From NCBI GenBank assembly GCA_005881715.1, contig VBEE01000061.1, forward strand, positions 1 to 32,474: 32,474 nt of DNA, read 5' to 3'. Of the stretch, positions 1 through 7,702 are shown one piece after another. The position numbers were made by a program, and so were the translations under genes. Source of the stretch: Chloroflexota bacterium (lineage in GTDB: Bacteria; Chloroflexota; Dormibacteria; CF-121). The notes under the pieces were generated by a model. The model worked only from the letters and a program-made list of their open reading frames with translations, was not told where the DNA came from and did not search any database. Position 1 is the stretch's first letter. Every line of letters begins with the position of its first letter.

Positions 1-274
1 AAAACGTCCCGCGCGGTATTTCCTGGACAGCGAAGTCGCGATCGACCGGTGAGACCCGACCCCGGACAGTGAGCAGCCCATCGTCGCAGGTGAGCTCGAG
101 ATCTTCCAACCGAGCGCCCGGGAGGGCGCCCTCGATCACGATCTCATTGCCTTGCTGGTACACGTCGACCGGGATGGGCAGGTCGCCCTCCGGCCGCGTG
201 CCGATTGGCGGCTGGCCAGCGAGCTGCTCGACCGCGTTCCGCAGCGCGTAGGGGTCGTTGTAAACGAAGCGCAT
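1..274 (-). CDS. Hsp20 / alpha-crystallin small heat shock protein (3' end missing)
   Basis: Read on the minus strand from an ATG at 274, the frame stays open to the window edge and gives 91 residues. After a short N-terminal arm (MRFVYNDPYALRNAVEQL) comes the start of an alpha-crystallin domain: PIPVDVYQQGNEIVIEGALP, then LEDLELTCDDGLLTVRGR and FAVQEIPRGTF. These are the usual strands beta2 to beta6 of bacterial Hsp20, an ATP-independent holdase that binds unfolding proteins in the cytoplasm. The C-terminal part with the IXI tail motif lies outside the window. A GGGAGGACG ribosome site precedes the ATG and a TACAAT -10 box lies at 299-304 on the same strand, so the gene probably has its own promoter. 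The family call is secure, but stress control cannot be judged from this fragment. Confidence 0.85.
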   Translation of the reverse strand, partial: MRFVYNDPYALRNAVEQLAGQPPIGTRPEGDLPIPVDVYQQGNEIVIEGALPGARLEDLELTCDDGLLTVRGRVSPVDRDFAVQEIPRGTF

Positions 275-327
275 CCTGGCCGGCCCGTCCTCCCGGCGAT
301 TGTAACGCGGGCGTTGGTGAGTCAGGG

Positions 328-525
328 TCAGCCGATTCGGGTCTTGCGGAGGAACGTGACGCTCGCGATGGCCACGAGCCCGAACGTGATCGCGAGCACG
401 GCCAGGCCCATCACAACCGTTGGCCCAGATCGGCGGTTGAGGAGGCGAAGCGCCAGGAAGCCGGCAACGCCTGCGAGTCCCAGCTCGATGAGGATCGTCA
501 CCAGGACGACGGAAGCGGCTTGCAC
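328..525 (-). CDS. Small two-helix membrane protein, function unknown
   Basis: A 65-residue frame with a GTG start. The sequence is nearly all hydrophobic: one helix over about residues 3-26 (ASVVLVTILIELGLAGVAGF), a short positive loop LRLLNRRSG, a second helix over about 37-58 and a basic tail FLRKTRIG. That is the profile of a small inner-membrane hairpin protein. It lies between the Hsp20 gene and tRNA-Phe, pointing the same way as Hsp20, with about 50 bases between them. No family was recognised. The frame and the hydrophobic pattern support a real gene, but no clear ribosome site was seen and the start could differ. Confidence 0.5.
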   Translation of the reverse strand: MQAASVVLVTILIELGLAGVAGFLALRLLNRRSGPTVVMGLAVLAITFGLVAIASVTFLRKTRIG

Positions 526-583
526 TACGGTATGAGCATGCCACGTTGGCAGGTAGATACGCTCTGCCCTGAAGGTGGCGGGC

Positions 584-589
584 TACAAT
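584..589 (+). promoter_or_regulatory. -10 box for tRNA-Phe
   Basis: TACAAT ends 10 bases before the first base of the tRNA, which suits a transcript starting a few bases upstream of the mature 5' end. No good -35 hexamer was found at 16-18 bases spacing. Confidence 0.5.
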
Positions 590-599
590 ACCGACTCGT

Positions 600-675
600 G
601 CCGAGGTAGCTCAGTCGGTAGAGCACATGACTGAAAATCATGGTGTCGCCGGTTCGATTCCGGCCCTCGGCACCA
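600..675 (+). tRNA. tRNA-Phe (anticodon GAA)
   Basis: A 76-base cloverleaf. The acceptor GCCGAGG pairs with CCTCGGC, the D-arm is GCTC...GAGC, the anticodon stem CATGA/TCATG holds the loop CTGAAAA (anticodon GAA), and the T-arm GCCGG/CCGGC holds loop TTCGATT. The discriminator A is followed by a genomically encoded CCA. All stems pair fully, so the identity is secure. Confidence 0.97.
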
Positions 676-708
676 TCGCCTGTCAGGCTCCGGGACGTCC
701 GTTCGCGA

Positions 709-2016
709 TCAGACGTCCCTGACGAAGATGACTCCATCGGCCTCGTTCAGCTGGTGAGGGTCCAGCGGGAAGTAGCCATTGTTGGGCGCCGCGTCGGTCC
801 GTAGGACCAAATTCGAGGCCATCCGGCTGAGAGCCGTGGTGAGGCTTCCCGACTTGAACAGGTAACGGCTCTCCGGGAGGGCGGAAAGGATTCCCTCGAG
901 CGTGTCAGGCGCTGGGGCGTTGAGCCCCTGGTGTGGCGCGGCACCGAGAGCCGAGCACAGGACGGCGTACTGGTCGCCCAACTGCGCGCCGATGATCGAT
1001 CCAACGCTCCACCACTCCAGCGACAGGTCTCCCAGGTGCCATTTGCTCCGTCCCTTCTGCAGGTGCAGGTTATGGCCAAACATCAGAGTGGGTCCCCGCT
1101 GCCCCTCACGAGTGAGGATGGCATTGAGGTTGTCGGCCATCATTACATCTCGCAGGCCCAGGAGCCGCGCCACGCGATTGTCGGATGCATTCGCCATCGC
1201 GGCGTGGTAGCGAAGCAGCCCGGCAGCCGTGCGCGCGTGCAGGTAGGCACGCCACCACGCATTGCGCGACGTGGAAGCAATCAGTCGTGGGGACTCTGCA
1301 ATCAGGACGGCGGCAAGATCGTCCGCGAGTAGGCGCAGCGTGTTGGCTTCGTCGGAAGCTCCGACCGATTCGGAGGGGTCGAGGATTGCGGCCGGATTCG
1401 ACCACCGCTCATCGGCGCCGGCCAGCGTGTCGATGGTGCCCGCCGTTGCCGGTAGCAGCGTGGGCTCCAGGTTGGTTGCGAGGTAGGCCTGCAGTGCCGT
1501 GAGCGCGGGTCGGGGGCTGTTGGCCCCGGTCATCTCCATGGGGGCGTCGAACCCGTAGAAGCTGAGCCTGTCGCTCGCCTTAAGGCTTGCGTTGTACCGC
1601 CGCATCCAGTCGACGAGTTCGCGGTTGGCTTCGGCCTTCTCGAACCCATGGCTGAAGCCGGACCGCACCACTTCGCCGAGTTCTCCCTTTCCGTCTGCGA
1701 CGAAGGCATCGACCGTCAGGGCGGCGAGGCAGTCCGTCTCGATCGCGATGGATCGGTAACCGTCGTGCTCGACAAGATGCTGGAATGCCTGGTTTCGCAA
1801 CTGCGGGAACGCCTCCACGCCGTGCATGGGCTCTCCCAGGCCGACAAGTCGAGGCCTCGTCGGAAGCGATTGGAGAAATCGCGCGAGCGCGCCGCCGATG
1901 CCGGCGGCACCATCACCCGGGAAGGCCCAGCCGGCCTCCGGGAGGGAAGCGCGACCGGTCAATATTTTCCGCCCCCGCTGGCGGGGGAGGCTAGGGCTGC
2001 CTGAGCCGCCTGCCAC
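709..2016 (-). CDS. Erythromycin esterase family protein
   Basis: The 435-residue outer frame belongs to the Ere/SuccinoglycanBP-like superfamily, whose resistance members hydrolyse the macrolide lactone ring. The catalytic pattern is present: GEPMHGVEAF (E62, H65), AIETD (E93) and LMFGHNLHLQ (H315, H318), with FYGFDAP and RDVMMADN between them. These match the positions of the Glu/His residues needed in EreB-type enzymes. The start is uncertain. GTG at 2016 gives the longest frame but is about 15 bases from the strong ribosome site, which instead serves a 10-codon leader ORF at 2023-1991. TTG at 1962 (417 residues) lies six bases after a G-rich hairpin arm. Residues 8-18 of the long form are encoded by a dispersed hairpin repeat. 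Many relatives in soil bacteria have no proven macrolide activity, so the substrate is inference. Confidence 0.88.
   Translation of the reverse strand: MAGGSGSPSLPRQRGRKILTGRASLPEAGWAFPGDGAAGIGGALARFLQSLPTRPRLVGLGEPMHGVEAFPQLRNQAFQHLVEHDGYRSIAIETDCLAALTVDAFVADGKGELGEVVRSGFSHGFEKAEANRELVDWMRRYNASLKASDRLSFYGFDAPMEMTGANSPRPALTALQAYLATNLEPTLLPATAGTIDTLAGADERWSNPAAILDPSESVGASDEANTLRLLADDLAAVLIAESPRLIASTSRNAWWRAYLHARTAAGLLRYHAAMANASDNRVARLLGLRDVMMADNLNAILTREGQRGPTLMFGHNLHLQKGRSKWHLGDLSLEWWSVGSIIGAQLGDQYAVLCSALGAAPHQGLNAPAPDTLEGILSALPESRYLFKSGSLTTALSRMASNLVLRTDAAPNNGYFPLDPHQLNEADGVIFVRDV
1969..1993. repeat. C/G-rich hairpin repeat, copy 1
   Basis: An inverted repeat of CCCCCGCTGGCGGGGG type flanked by GGCTAGGG, the same family as the copies at 4316, 10778 and 13108. 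On the minus strand it lies just after the stop codon of the leader ORF and before or inside the 5' end of the esterase gene. Its 3' arm could mask a G-rich ribosome site. Confidence 0.6.
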
Positions 2017-2023
2017 GATCCAT
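1991..2023 (-). CDS. Candidate leader peptide upstream of the esterase gene
   Basis: ATG at 2023 follows the best ribosome site of the region (GAGGAGGTG, eight bases spacing) and encodes only MDRGRRLRQP before TAG. The stop runs straight into the hairpin repeat, and the esterase frame begins inside or just after it in another reading frame. This is the layout of macrolide-resistance translational attenuators. The peptide carries Arg-Leu-Arg at residues 6-8 and Pro at 10. From memory, ErmDL (MTHSMRLRFP...) has the same residues at the same positions, and its MRL-R step is a macrolide-dependent arrest site. That the peptide regulates the esterase is inference. The alternative is that the repeat inserted near the old start and left a dead ATG. 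Confidence 0.45.
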   Translation of the reverse strand: MDRGRRLRQP

Positions 2024-2047
2024 CGTTTTCACCTCCTCACGGCCGAG

Positions 2048-2127
2048 GGGAGCAGGAGGAGGGACTCGAACCCCCGAGAGCCTGTCCGAAGCCAGGTTGC
2101 CCAGCCTCTAGGCGTCTGCCCGCTCCC
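2048..2127 (-). other. tRNA-like sequence, degenerate or atypical
   Basis: Reading the minus strand, GGGAGCGGG at the 5' end pairs with CCTGCTCCC at the 3' end. A T-arm is clear (GGGGG, loop TTCGAGT, CCCTC), and CCTG/CAGG encloses GCTTCGGA, which resembles a tRNA-Arg(UCG) anticodon loop but is eight bases long. A D-like arm GCC/GGC is present with extra bases before it. The T-stem and acceptor are separated by extra CTC bases, and no CCA follows. It may be a tRNA pseudogene with small insertions or a tRNA of unusual shape. It should not be counted as a normal tRNA. Confidence 0.4.
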
Positions 2128-2189
2128 ATTTCCGAGTCTAACGGCGACAGAGAATTGATCTCGATCGCGAGCGAGCGTACTGTGAACCT

Positions 2190-2330
2190 GTGCATGTGCT
2201 CGGGCTGCGCTCGATAGCCAGCTTCATCATCGCCGCAGCCTTGGTCGTATTCGCGCTGATGGCCATCGCCGCTGGCTTCGACCTCGTGAACGGCGGGTAC
2301 GACACGCCGCCGATCCAGCACCCCGTGTAG
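2190..2330 (+). CDS. Possible 46-residue single-pass membrane protein
   Basis: A GTG-started frame between the tRNA-like element and the lipase maturation factor gene. After MHVLGLRS comes one strong hydrophobic stretch, IASFIIAAALVVFALMAIAA (about residues 9-28), then a polar tail GFDLVNGGYDTPPIQHPV. The positive N-terminus and lone helix suggest an N-in membrane anchor. A second GTG two codons later is equally possible. No clear ribosome site was seen and no family was recognised. The hydrophobic block is the only support. Confidence 0.4.
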   Translation: MHVLGLRSIASFIIAAALVVFALMAIAAGFDLVNGGYDTPPIQHPV

Positions 2331-2393
2331 CGCGCGGGAACCCCGAAGTTCGGGCCCTGTCCCGGCGGAGTCATAGCGATCCCGCCGAGCCCA

Positions 2394-3838
2394 TCACCGC
2401 TCCGCTGCTTTCTGGTCGCGGCCGGCGAGGCGAACGGGTGGCAGATAGTCGCCGACGAGATCCCTCATCCACCACTGGCCAGTTTGGCGCCGCTCCCGGG
2501 CGGTGCTGAATCGATAGCGATACAGCCGGGCGCGGACGAACGCCGGCGGACCATGAGGGAATGGATTTCGGCGCAGCAATTTGAGCGTCGCCGAGTCGTT
2601 CTGCAATAGCTTGATCAGGAACGGAACGAAGGCGACGACATCGCCGCGAACCACATCAGCCAGTCCAGTCGCAGGTGATAGGGGGCGACCTGCGGCGGGA
2701 GCCGGCGCGGATCGCCGGGCTTGCCCTTGAACTCGTACTCGCTCCAGGCCGTGCCACCCGCGGTGAGGTCTGATGCGGCGGTTCCTTCGACCACGATCTC
2801 GTAGCGGACCCTCGTGATCGAACCGAAAGCTCCGTACGCATTGACGAGGTGATAGGGGTTGAAGCTGAAGTTCATGAGCTGGCGACGCGAAAGCAAGTTG
2901 CGTGCCGGCCGGTAGCTCAGCACCAGAACGCCGACCGTCAGCGCAATCAAGACCCCCTCATACCAGACCGGCGGTGCGCTTTGCGACGGGACCTGCACCG
3001 GCAGCACGCTGCCCAGCGCGGCATTGTTGAACGCCGCCACCGCGCACACGATGGTGACGGCGTTCAGCCAGGAGAAATTCCCACTCAGGACAAGCCAGCC
3101 CTGCGTGACGACGATGACCACGCCGGCGGCGTCGGAGATGGGCTGGGGAAAGGCGAGGCCCAGCGGCGCCACCAGCTGCGCGAAATGATTGCCCAGGACC
3201 TCAACCCGGTGCAAGGGCCGGGGCAGGTGGTGAAAGAACCAGCTCAGCGGATTCGGCATCGGCTGCGTCTCGTGGTGGTAGTCGAGGCAGCTCAGATCGC
3301 GCCAGCATGGATCGCTCCGGATCTTGATCAGGCCGGCGCCGAACTCGACGCGGAAGAGGAGCCAGCGAAACATCCAGATGACGACCAGTGGGGTGGCCAT
3401 CCGCGCCGGACCGAGGAAGATCGCAAAGAATCCGGCTTCAAGCAGCAACGACTCCCAGCCGAAGGCATAAAAGGTCTGACCGATATTGACGATCGAGAGG
3501 TAAAGCACCCAGAGGACGAACCAGACGATCATCCAGATGACCAACGGCGCGGCCTCGACCAGTCCGACGACGATCGAGGCCGAGAGGAGGACGCCGGTCC
3601 AGGACGCGATGGTGAGCAGCCGGTCGGAGTAGCGGAGATGGAAGAGGCTGGGGGCGTGCTGAAATGAAACCCGCTCGAGGAACCTCGGGGCAGGCAGCAG
3701 CCCTCTCTCGCCGAGCAGCGGCCGAAACTGATTGATGGCCACAAGGAACGCGATCAGATAGATCACGCCGAGCGCCCGGGTGATGACGAGACGGCTCAGC
3801 CAGTAGTCGGGAGCCGCGAGCCAGTCCGTGATTGTGAC
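2394..3838 (-). pseudogene. Lipase maturation factor family membrane protein, disrupted
   Basis: The translated pieces add up to an LMF1-type multi-pass membrane protein: TDWLAAPDYWLSRLVITRAL, VAINQFRPLLGERGLLP, QTFYAFGWESLLLEAGF, RWLLFRVEFGAGLIKIRSDPCWRDLSCLDYHHETQPMPNPLSW, then a soluble domain ending YHLRLDWLMWFAAMSSP. Two lesions are visible. At the 5' end the frame has a good ribosome site (GGGGAGG, five bases spacing) followed by ATC at 3832 where ATG is expected; the next usable start, GTG at 3766, cuts off the first helix start. Near 2630-2640 the frame is lost: the expected continuation FVPFLIKLLQNDSATLKLLRRNPF to VGDYLPPV is in another frame, with a few residues missing. This looks like a short deletion of 3n+1 bases. 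The gene is most likely inactive or contains sequence errors. The bacterial role of the family is unknown. Confidence 0.8.
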
Positions 3839-3905
3839 CTCCCCAATATAGGAAGACGGATGGCCTGCATGATTTCATCCCCATCGAACTGGGTAGACTC
3901 CGATC

Positions 3906-4304
3906 GTGAGCACCAAGATTTCCAAGACCGATGCCGAATGGCGTGCCGAGCTGACTCCTGAGCAATACGACATCCTGCGCGCGAAAGGGACCGAGCGGCC
4001 ATTCAGCGGCGAGTACGTTCATACGAAGGCGGACGGAACCTACTGTTGCGCGGCCTGTGGCGCGCAGCTGTTCAGCTCGAAGACGAAATTCGAGTCGGGT
4101 ACCGGCTGGCCCAGCTTTTACGAGCCGGCCAACCTGGAAGCGGTGGAGCTGCGCTCGGACAACAGCCTCTTCATGCGCCGTACCGAGGTCCTCTGCCGCA
4201 ACTGTGGGTCGCACCTTGGCCACGTCTTCAACGACGGTCCGGCGCCGACGGGCGAGCGCTACTGCATCAACTCCGTGGCGCTCGAGCTGAAGCCAGAAGC
4301 GTAA
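3906..4304 (+). CDS. msrB: Peptide-methionine (R)-S-oxide reductase MsrB
   Basis: A 132-residue, single-domain MsrB, the usual length, which reduces the R-epimer of methionine sulfoxide in oxidised proteins. Zinc ligands are CAAC (C48, C51) and CRNC (C97, C100). The substrate loop is GTGWPSF (65-71), followed by [12 protein letters not shown] and the catalytic cysteine in RYCINS (C120). The GTG start at 3906 has no ribosome site, but TAGACT lies six bases upstream, so the mRNA may be leaderless. The gene stands alone, divergent from the broken lipase maturation factor gene and convergent with pntB. Assignment is secure. Confidence 0.96.
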   Translation: MSTKISKTDAEWRAELTPEQYDILRAKGTERPFSGEYVHTKADGTYCCAACGAQLFSSKTKFESGTGWPSFYEPANLEAVELRSDNSLFMRRTEVLCRNCGSHLGHVFNDGPAPTGERYCINSVALELKPEA

Positions 4305-4315
4305 GCCCCAACCTG

Positions 4316-4340
4316 CCCTCCCCCGCACGGCGAGGGGAGG
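4316..4340. repeat. C/G-rich hairpin repeat, copy 2, between convergent genes
   Basis: CCCTCCCCCGCACGGCGAGGGGAGG, a variant of the dispersed repeat with a less perfect stem. It sits in the 42-base gap between the stops of msrB and pntB, where a hairpin could stop transcription from both sides, although no T-run follows. Confidence 0.5.
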
Positions 4341-4346
4341 ATTTGG

Positions 4347-5735
4347 TCAGGCGGCCTTCACGGCGGCGACCAGCTTCGTCAGGGAGTCCTTGGCGTCGCC
4401 GAAGAGCATGATGGTCTTGGGGTCGTAGAGGAGCTCGTTGTCGATGCCGGCAAAGCCCGGCCGCATGCTCCGCTTCATGAACACAATGTTCTTGGCCTGG
4501 TCAACGTTGAGGATCGGCATCCCATAGATGGGACTTCCGGGCGTAGTGTGGGCGGCCGGGTTGACCACATCGTTCGCACCGACGACGAGCGCCACGTCGG
4601 TGGAGGGGAACTCGCCGTTTATCTCATCCATTTCCTTCAGCTGTTCGTAGGGGACGTTGGCTTCGGCTAGAAGAACGTTCATGTGGCCCGGCATTCGCCC
4701 GGCCACGGGATGAATGGCGTACTCGACCTCGACGCCGCGCTTCTCCAATTCGTCGGCGAGTTCCTTCAGGGCGTGCTGTCCCTGGGCGACGGCGAGTCCG
4801 TATCCCGGAACGATGATGACCTTTCGAGCGTAGGCCAGCATGGTGCCGACATCCTCGGGACTGCCCGCGCGAACGCTCTTGCCCTCGGCCGTGGCGGCGG
4901 CGCCGCCGGCGCCTACCTGGATCTGGCCGAAGGCGCCGAAGAGCACGTTGGCGAGCGAGCGGCCCATTGCCTGGCTCATCAAGGTCGTCAGCAACGTACC
5001 CGAGGCGCCTACCAGCGTCCCCGCCACGATCAGGGCAAAGTTGTTGAGGACGAAGCCGCTGGCGGCGACCGCCAGGCCGGTGAAGGCGTTGAGCAGCGAG
5101 ATCACGACCGGCATATCGGCCCCGCCGATCGGGATGACAAAGGCAACGCCCAGGACCAGGGCGAGAGCGAGCAACGTCACGAAGAAGATCGGCTGCGACG
5201 CAACCGTAAGGTTGGCAACGGCGAGCGACACTATCGCAATCGCCAGGAGGCCGTTGACGACCTGCTGACCGGCATAGGTGATGGGTGTCCCGGTGATCAT
5301 GCCTTGCAGCTTGGCAAAGGCGATCGCGCTGCCGGCGAAGGAGATGCCACCGACAACCATGGAGAAGATGCTCGGAAACGCGAGCTGGAACGCCGGATGC
5401 GTTCCGGCGTGCAGCAGCTCGGAAATGGCGACCAGCGCTGCGGCGCCGCCGCCGACCCCGTTGAAGGCAGCGACCATCTGGGGCATCGCGGTCATGTGCA
5501 CCCTTCGCGCCGAAATAGCTCCGACCGGCGCCCCGATCGCCAGGCCAAGGATCGTGACGACGATGCCGGCCGTCGTGAAGTGCAGAAGCGGGATCGTGGC
5601 GAGCAGCGCGATCACCATCCCCACCGCGGCCGTCTGGTTACCGCGACGTGCGCCCCGCGGATTGCTGAGCTGCTTGAGGCCGAGGATGAACAGCACAGCA
5701 GCAAGCAGGTAGGCGAGTGCAATCCAGATGTTCAC
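4347..5735 (-). CDS. pntB: NAD(P) transhydrogenase beta subunit
   Basis: 462 residues, normal for PntB. It carries the transmembrane domain II (about eight or nine helices, residues 1-260) and the NADP(H)-binding domain III (from about 290). Domain III motifs are VIIVPGYGLAVAQGQHAL, the AIHPVAGRMPGHMNVLLAEA segment, VGANDVVNPAA, and KNIVFMKRSMRPGFAGIDN close to the C-terminus. With PntAA and PntAB it couples proton entry to hydride transfer from NADH to NADP+, making NADPH. It is the last gene of the operon and overlaps pntAB by four bases. Identity is secure. Confidence 0.97.
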   Translation of the reverse strand: MNIWIALAYLLAAVLFILGLKQLSNPRGARRGNQTAAVGMVIALLATIPLLHFTTAGIVVTILGLAIGAPVGAISARRVHMTAMPQMVAAFNGVGGGAAALVAISELLHAGTHPAFQLAFPSIFSMVVGGISFAGSAIAFAKLQGMITGTPITYAGQQVVNGLLAIAIVSLAVANLTVASQPIFFVTLLALALVLGVAFVIPIGGADMPVVISLLNAFTGLAVAASGFVLNNFALIVAGTLVGASGTLLTTLMSQAMGRSLANVLFGAFGQIQVGAGGAAATAEGKSVRAGSPEDVGTMLAYARKVIIVPGYGLAVAQGQHALKELADELEKRGVEVEYAIHPVAGRMPGHMNVLLAEANVPYEQLKEMDEINGEFPSTDVALVVGANDVVNPAAHTTPGSPIYGMPILNVDQAKNIVFMKRSMRPGFAGIDNELLYDPKTIMLFGDAKDSLTKLVAAVKAA

Positions 5736-6040
5736 TTCTGTTCCGGCTTAGCCGGCGCCCGACGGCCCTTGAACATCTCGAGCATGCGGTCGGTCACGAC
5801 GAATCCGCCGACCACGTTCAGGGTCGCCAGCAGGACGGCAACGAATCCGAGAACGACCTCGAGGGGACTCGTGGCGTTGGCCGCAATCAGGATCGCACCC
5901 ACCAGGATGATGCCGTGGATGGCATTCGTTCCCGACATGAGCGGCGTATGCAGGATGGTTGGAACTTTCGAGATAACTTCGATGCCGACGAAGATGGCGA
6001 GGACGAAGTAGGTGAATTCGGTGAGAAGTTCGGAGTTCAT
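5732..6040 (-). CDS. pntAB: NAD(P) transhydrogenase alpha subunit, membrane part
   Basis: A 102-residue protein that corresponds to the membrane segment at the C-terminus of PntA in organisms with a two-gene enzyme. Three hydrophobic helices are visible: FTYFVLAIFVGIEVI, NAIHGIILVGAILIAA and EVVLGFVAVLLATLNVVGGFVV. The motif KVPTILHTPLMSGTNAIHGI is the family signature. The tail RMLEMFKGRRAPAKPEQK faces the cytoplasm. It overlaps both neighbours by four bases (ATGA), so the three subunits are translationally coupled. This three-gene arrangement is common in alphaproteobacteria, actinobacteria and related lineages. Confidence 0.96.
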   Translation of the reverse strand: MNSELLTEFTYFVLAIFVGIEVISKVPTILHTPLMSGTNAIHGIILVGAILIAANATSPLEVVLGFVAVLLATLNVVGGFVVTDRMLEMFKGRRAPAKPEQK

Positions 6041-7173
6041 GCCTTCGACGTTTCCAGCAGGGCCTTCGCCTGAGGATGGACCAGCTCGCCCGCGTTGGTC
6101 AGGCAGCTTCCCTTGACGATTTCGTCGTTGAAGTCGATGTTCGGCTGGCCATCCTTCACGAGGCTGAGCAGCAGCGTGCTGACGTTGCGACTGTACAGCT
6201 GACTGGCGTGCACCGGCATGGTGCTGGCCAGGTTTCGAGGGCCGTCGATCGTGACGCCTCCCGTGACCACCGCTTCACCGAGTTTGGTCAGCTCGACATT
6301 CCCGCCTGTGTCTGCCGCCAGGTCGACGATCACCGAGCCGGGCCGCATCCGCGCCACCATGTCCTTCGTGACCAGGATCGGTGCCTTGCGGCCAGGTACG
6401 GCCGCGGTCGTGATGACCACGTCCGAGGCGGCCACGTGGTCACCGATCAGCTCGCGCTGGCGCCGCAGGAATTCTTCGGACTGCTGCGCCGCGTAGCCGC
6501 CCTGGCCTTGCTGCGCTTCCAGCGGCAGCTCCACGAACGTCGCCCCCAGACTCTTCACCTCGTCCTTGACCGCCGGGCGGACGTCGTAGGCTTCGACCAC
6601 GGCGCCCAACCTCCGGGCCGTGGCGATGGCCTGCAACCCGGCGACGCCGGCGCCCAGCACGAGCACTCGCGATGGCGTGACCGTCCCGGCCGCCGTGATC
6701 AACAGGGGAAAGAATTTCCCCAGCCGGTTGGCCGCGATCAGCACCGCCTTGTAGCCGGCAACCCCAGCCTGCGAAGACAGTGCATCCATGCTCTGGGCAC
6801 GGCTGATTCGCGGCACAAACTCCAGGCTGAAGGCGGTCACCTTCTGCGTGGCCAGCGCCTTGACGACCTCGGCGTGCGCCGATGGCTGGAGAAAAGCGAT
6901 CAGGATGGCGCCGCTCTTCAGCGCGGCGACTTCGTCCAGGCTGGGCGGTTGAACCTTGAGCAGGGCATCCGCCTGGCCGAGGACAGTGCGGGCATCCGGC
7001 ACCAGCGTCGCCCCGGCTTTCTGATACGCATCGTCCGTGTAGAACGCCTCGCTGCCGGCCCCTGCCTGTACCGCGACCTCGAGCTTGGCCGCGATCAGTT
7101 TCGAAACGGCGTCAGGAACCAGCGCCACCCGCCGCTCGCCCGGCAGGGTCTCCCTGACGACGCCAACCTTCAT
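6037..7173 (-). CDS. pntAA: NAD(P) transhydrogenase alpha subunit, NAD(H)-binding part
   Basis: 378 residues covering domain I, which binds NAD(H) at the cytoplasmic face. The N-terminal half (MKVGVVRETLPGERRVALVP...) and the Rossmann half with VLVLGAGVAGLQAIATARRLGA are those of the alanine dehydrogenase/PNT family. SQAGVAGYKAVLIAANRLGKFFPLL and PGRKAPILVTKDMVARM are typical PntAA segments. The membrane part is absent, being encoded by the next gene. It overlaps the preceding NTF2-like gene by four bases, so that gene heads the operon. Confidence 0.97.
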   Translation of the reverse strand: MKVGVVRETLPGERRVALVPDAVSKLIAAKLEVAVQAGAGSEAFYTDDAYQKAGATLVPDARTVLGQADALLKVQPPSLDEVAALKSGAILIAFLQPSAHAEVVKALATQKVTAFSLEFVPRISRAQSMDALSSQAGVAGYKAVLIAANRLGKFFPLLITAAGTVTPSRVLVLGAGVAGLQAIATARRLGAVVEAYDVRPAVKDEVKSLGATFVELPLEAQQGQGGYAAQQSEEFLRRQRELIGDHVAASDVVITTAAVPGRKAPILVTKDMVARMRPGSVIVDLAADTGGNVELTKLGEAVVTGGVTIDGPRNLASTMPVHASQLYSRNVSTLLLSLVKDGQPNIDFNDEIVKGSCLTNAGELVHPQAKALLETSKA

Positions 7174-7658
7174 CCGGGCGCCGCCCCCAACAGCGAGCGT
7201 GCGCTGGGGACCTGGCGGGCAAATTCGGCAAGGTCAAAGTACACACGTTCGCCGCTAAACAGGCCGTCGCGGACCGGGAAGAAGATGACGACCCGGTAGC
7301 GCAGGTCGGCGCCACTCGGCTCGACGCCAAAGAGGGGTCCTTCCATCCGGCCGAAGATCTCCGATTCCTCGACGACGCAGTCGTCGGCGTCGACCCGGTT
7401 CAGCAGGGTGAGCTTGACGTTGGGAATCCCGCGCCAGAGCCCACGATAGAACTCGCGCACCTCGTCCTTGCCGCGCCAGCGCCGGCCGAGCGGGATCACC
7501 TCGTACTCGCAATCGTCGTGGAGGGTGGCGATCAGCCGTTCCAGCTCGCGCCGGTTTTCGGCCCGGGCGTGTTCGATCCAGAGCCGGTAGTTCGCCTGGG
7601 CCAGCGGACTCTGAGCCCGCGTTTCGAACGGGCTGCTCTGGAGTTCCGTCTGCGCCAC
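7170..7658 (-). CDS. NTF2-like (SnoaL-type) protein heading the pnt operon
   Basis: A 162-residue protein with the cone-shaped NTF2-like fold predicted from its pattern: a first helix NYRLWIEHARAENRRELERLIATLHDDCEYEV, then RRWRGKDEVREFYRGLWRGIPNVKLTLLNRVDADDCVVEESEIFGRMEGPLFG and RYRVVIFFPVRDGLFSGERVYFDLAEFARQV. This is the ester-cyclase/SnoaL layout. Such proteins may bind or transform small molecules, but no substrate can be named. The GTG start at 7658 is 44 bases from the divergent dehydrogenase gene, so both share a short promoter region. The four-base overlap with pntAA means they are cotranscribed, which is an unusual partner for transhydrogenase. Confidence 0.8.
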   Translation of the reverse strand: MAQTELQSSPFETRAQSPLAQANYRLWIEHARAENRRELERLIATLHDDCEYEVIPLGRRWRGKDEVREFYRGLWRGIPNVKLTLLNRVDADDCVVEESEIFGRMEGPLFGVEPSGADLRYRVVIFFPVRDGLFSGERVYFDLAEFARQVPSARSLLGAAPG

Positions 7659-7702
7659 ATTAGTAAGGATACGTAACGGCCCGCTGGTAGCATTGATGCG
7701 TT

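Noticed and set aside
2849-3667. Plus-strand frame of 272 codons opposite the lipase maturation factor gene
   Set aside because: Charged, repetitive composition and no ribosome site; the minus-strand frame carries the family motifs.
4683-7299. Long open frames on the plus strand opposite the pnt genes (442 and 407 codons)
   Set aside because: They are rich in Arg, Asp, Gly and His with no fold-like pattern and lie antisense to clearly recognised pntB and pntAA; this is a by-product of high GC.
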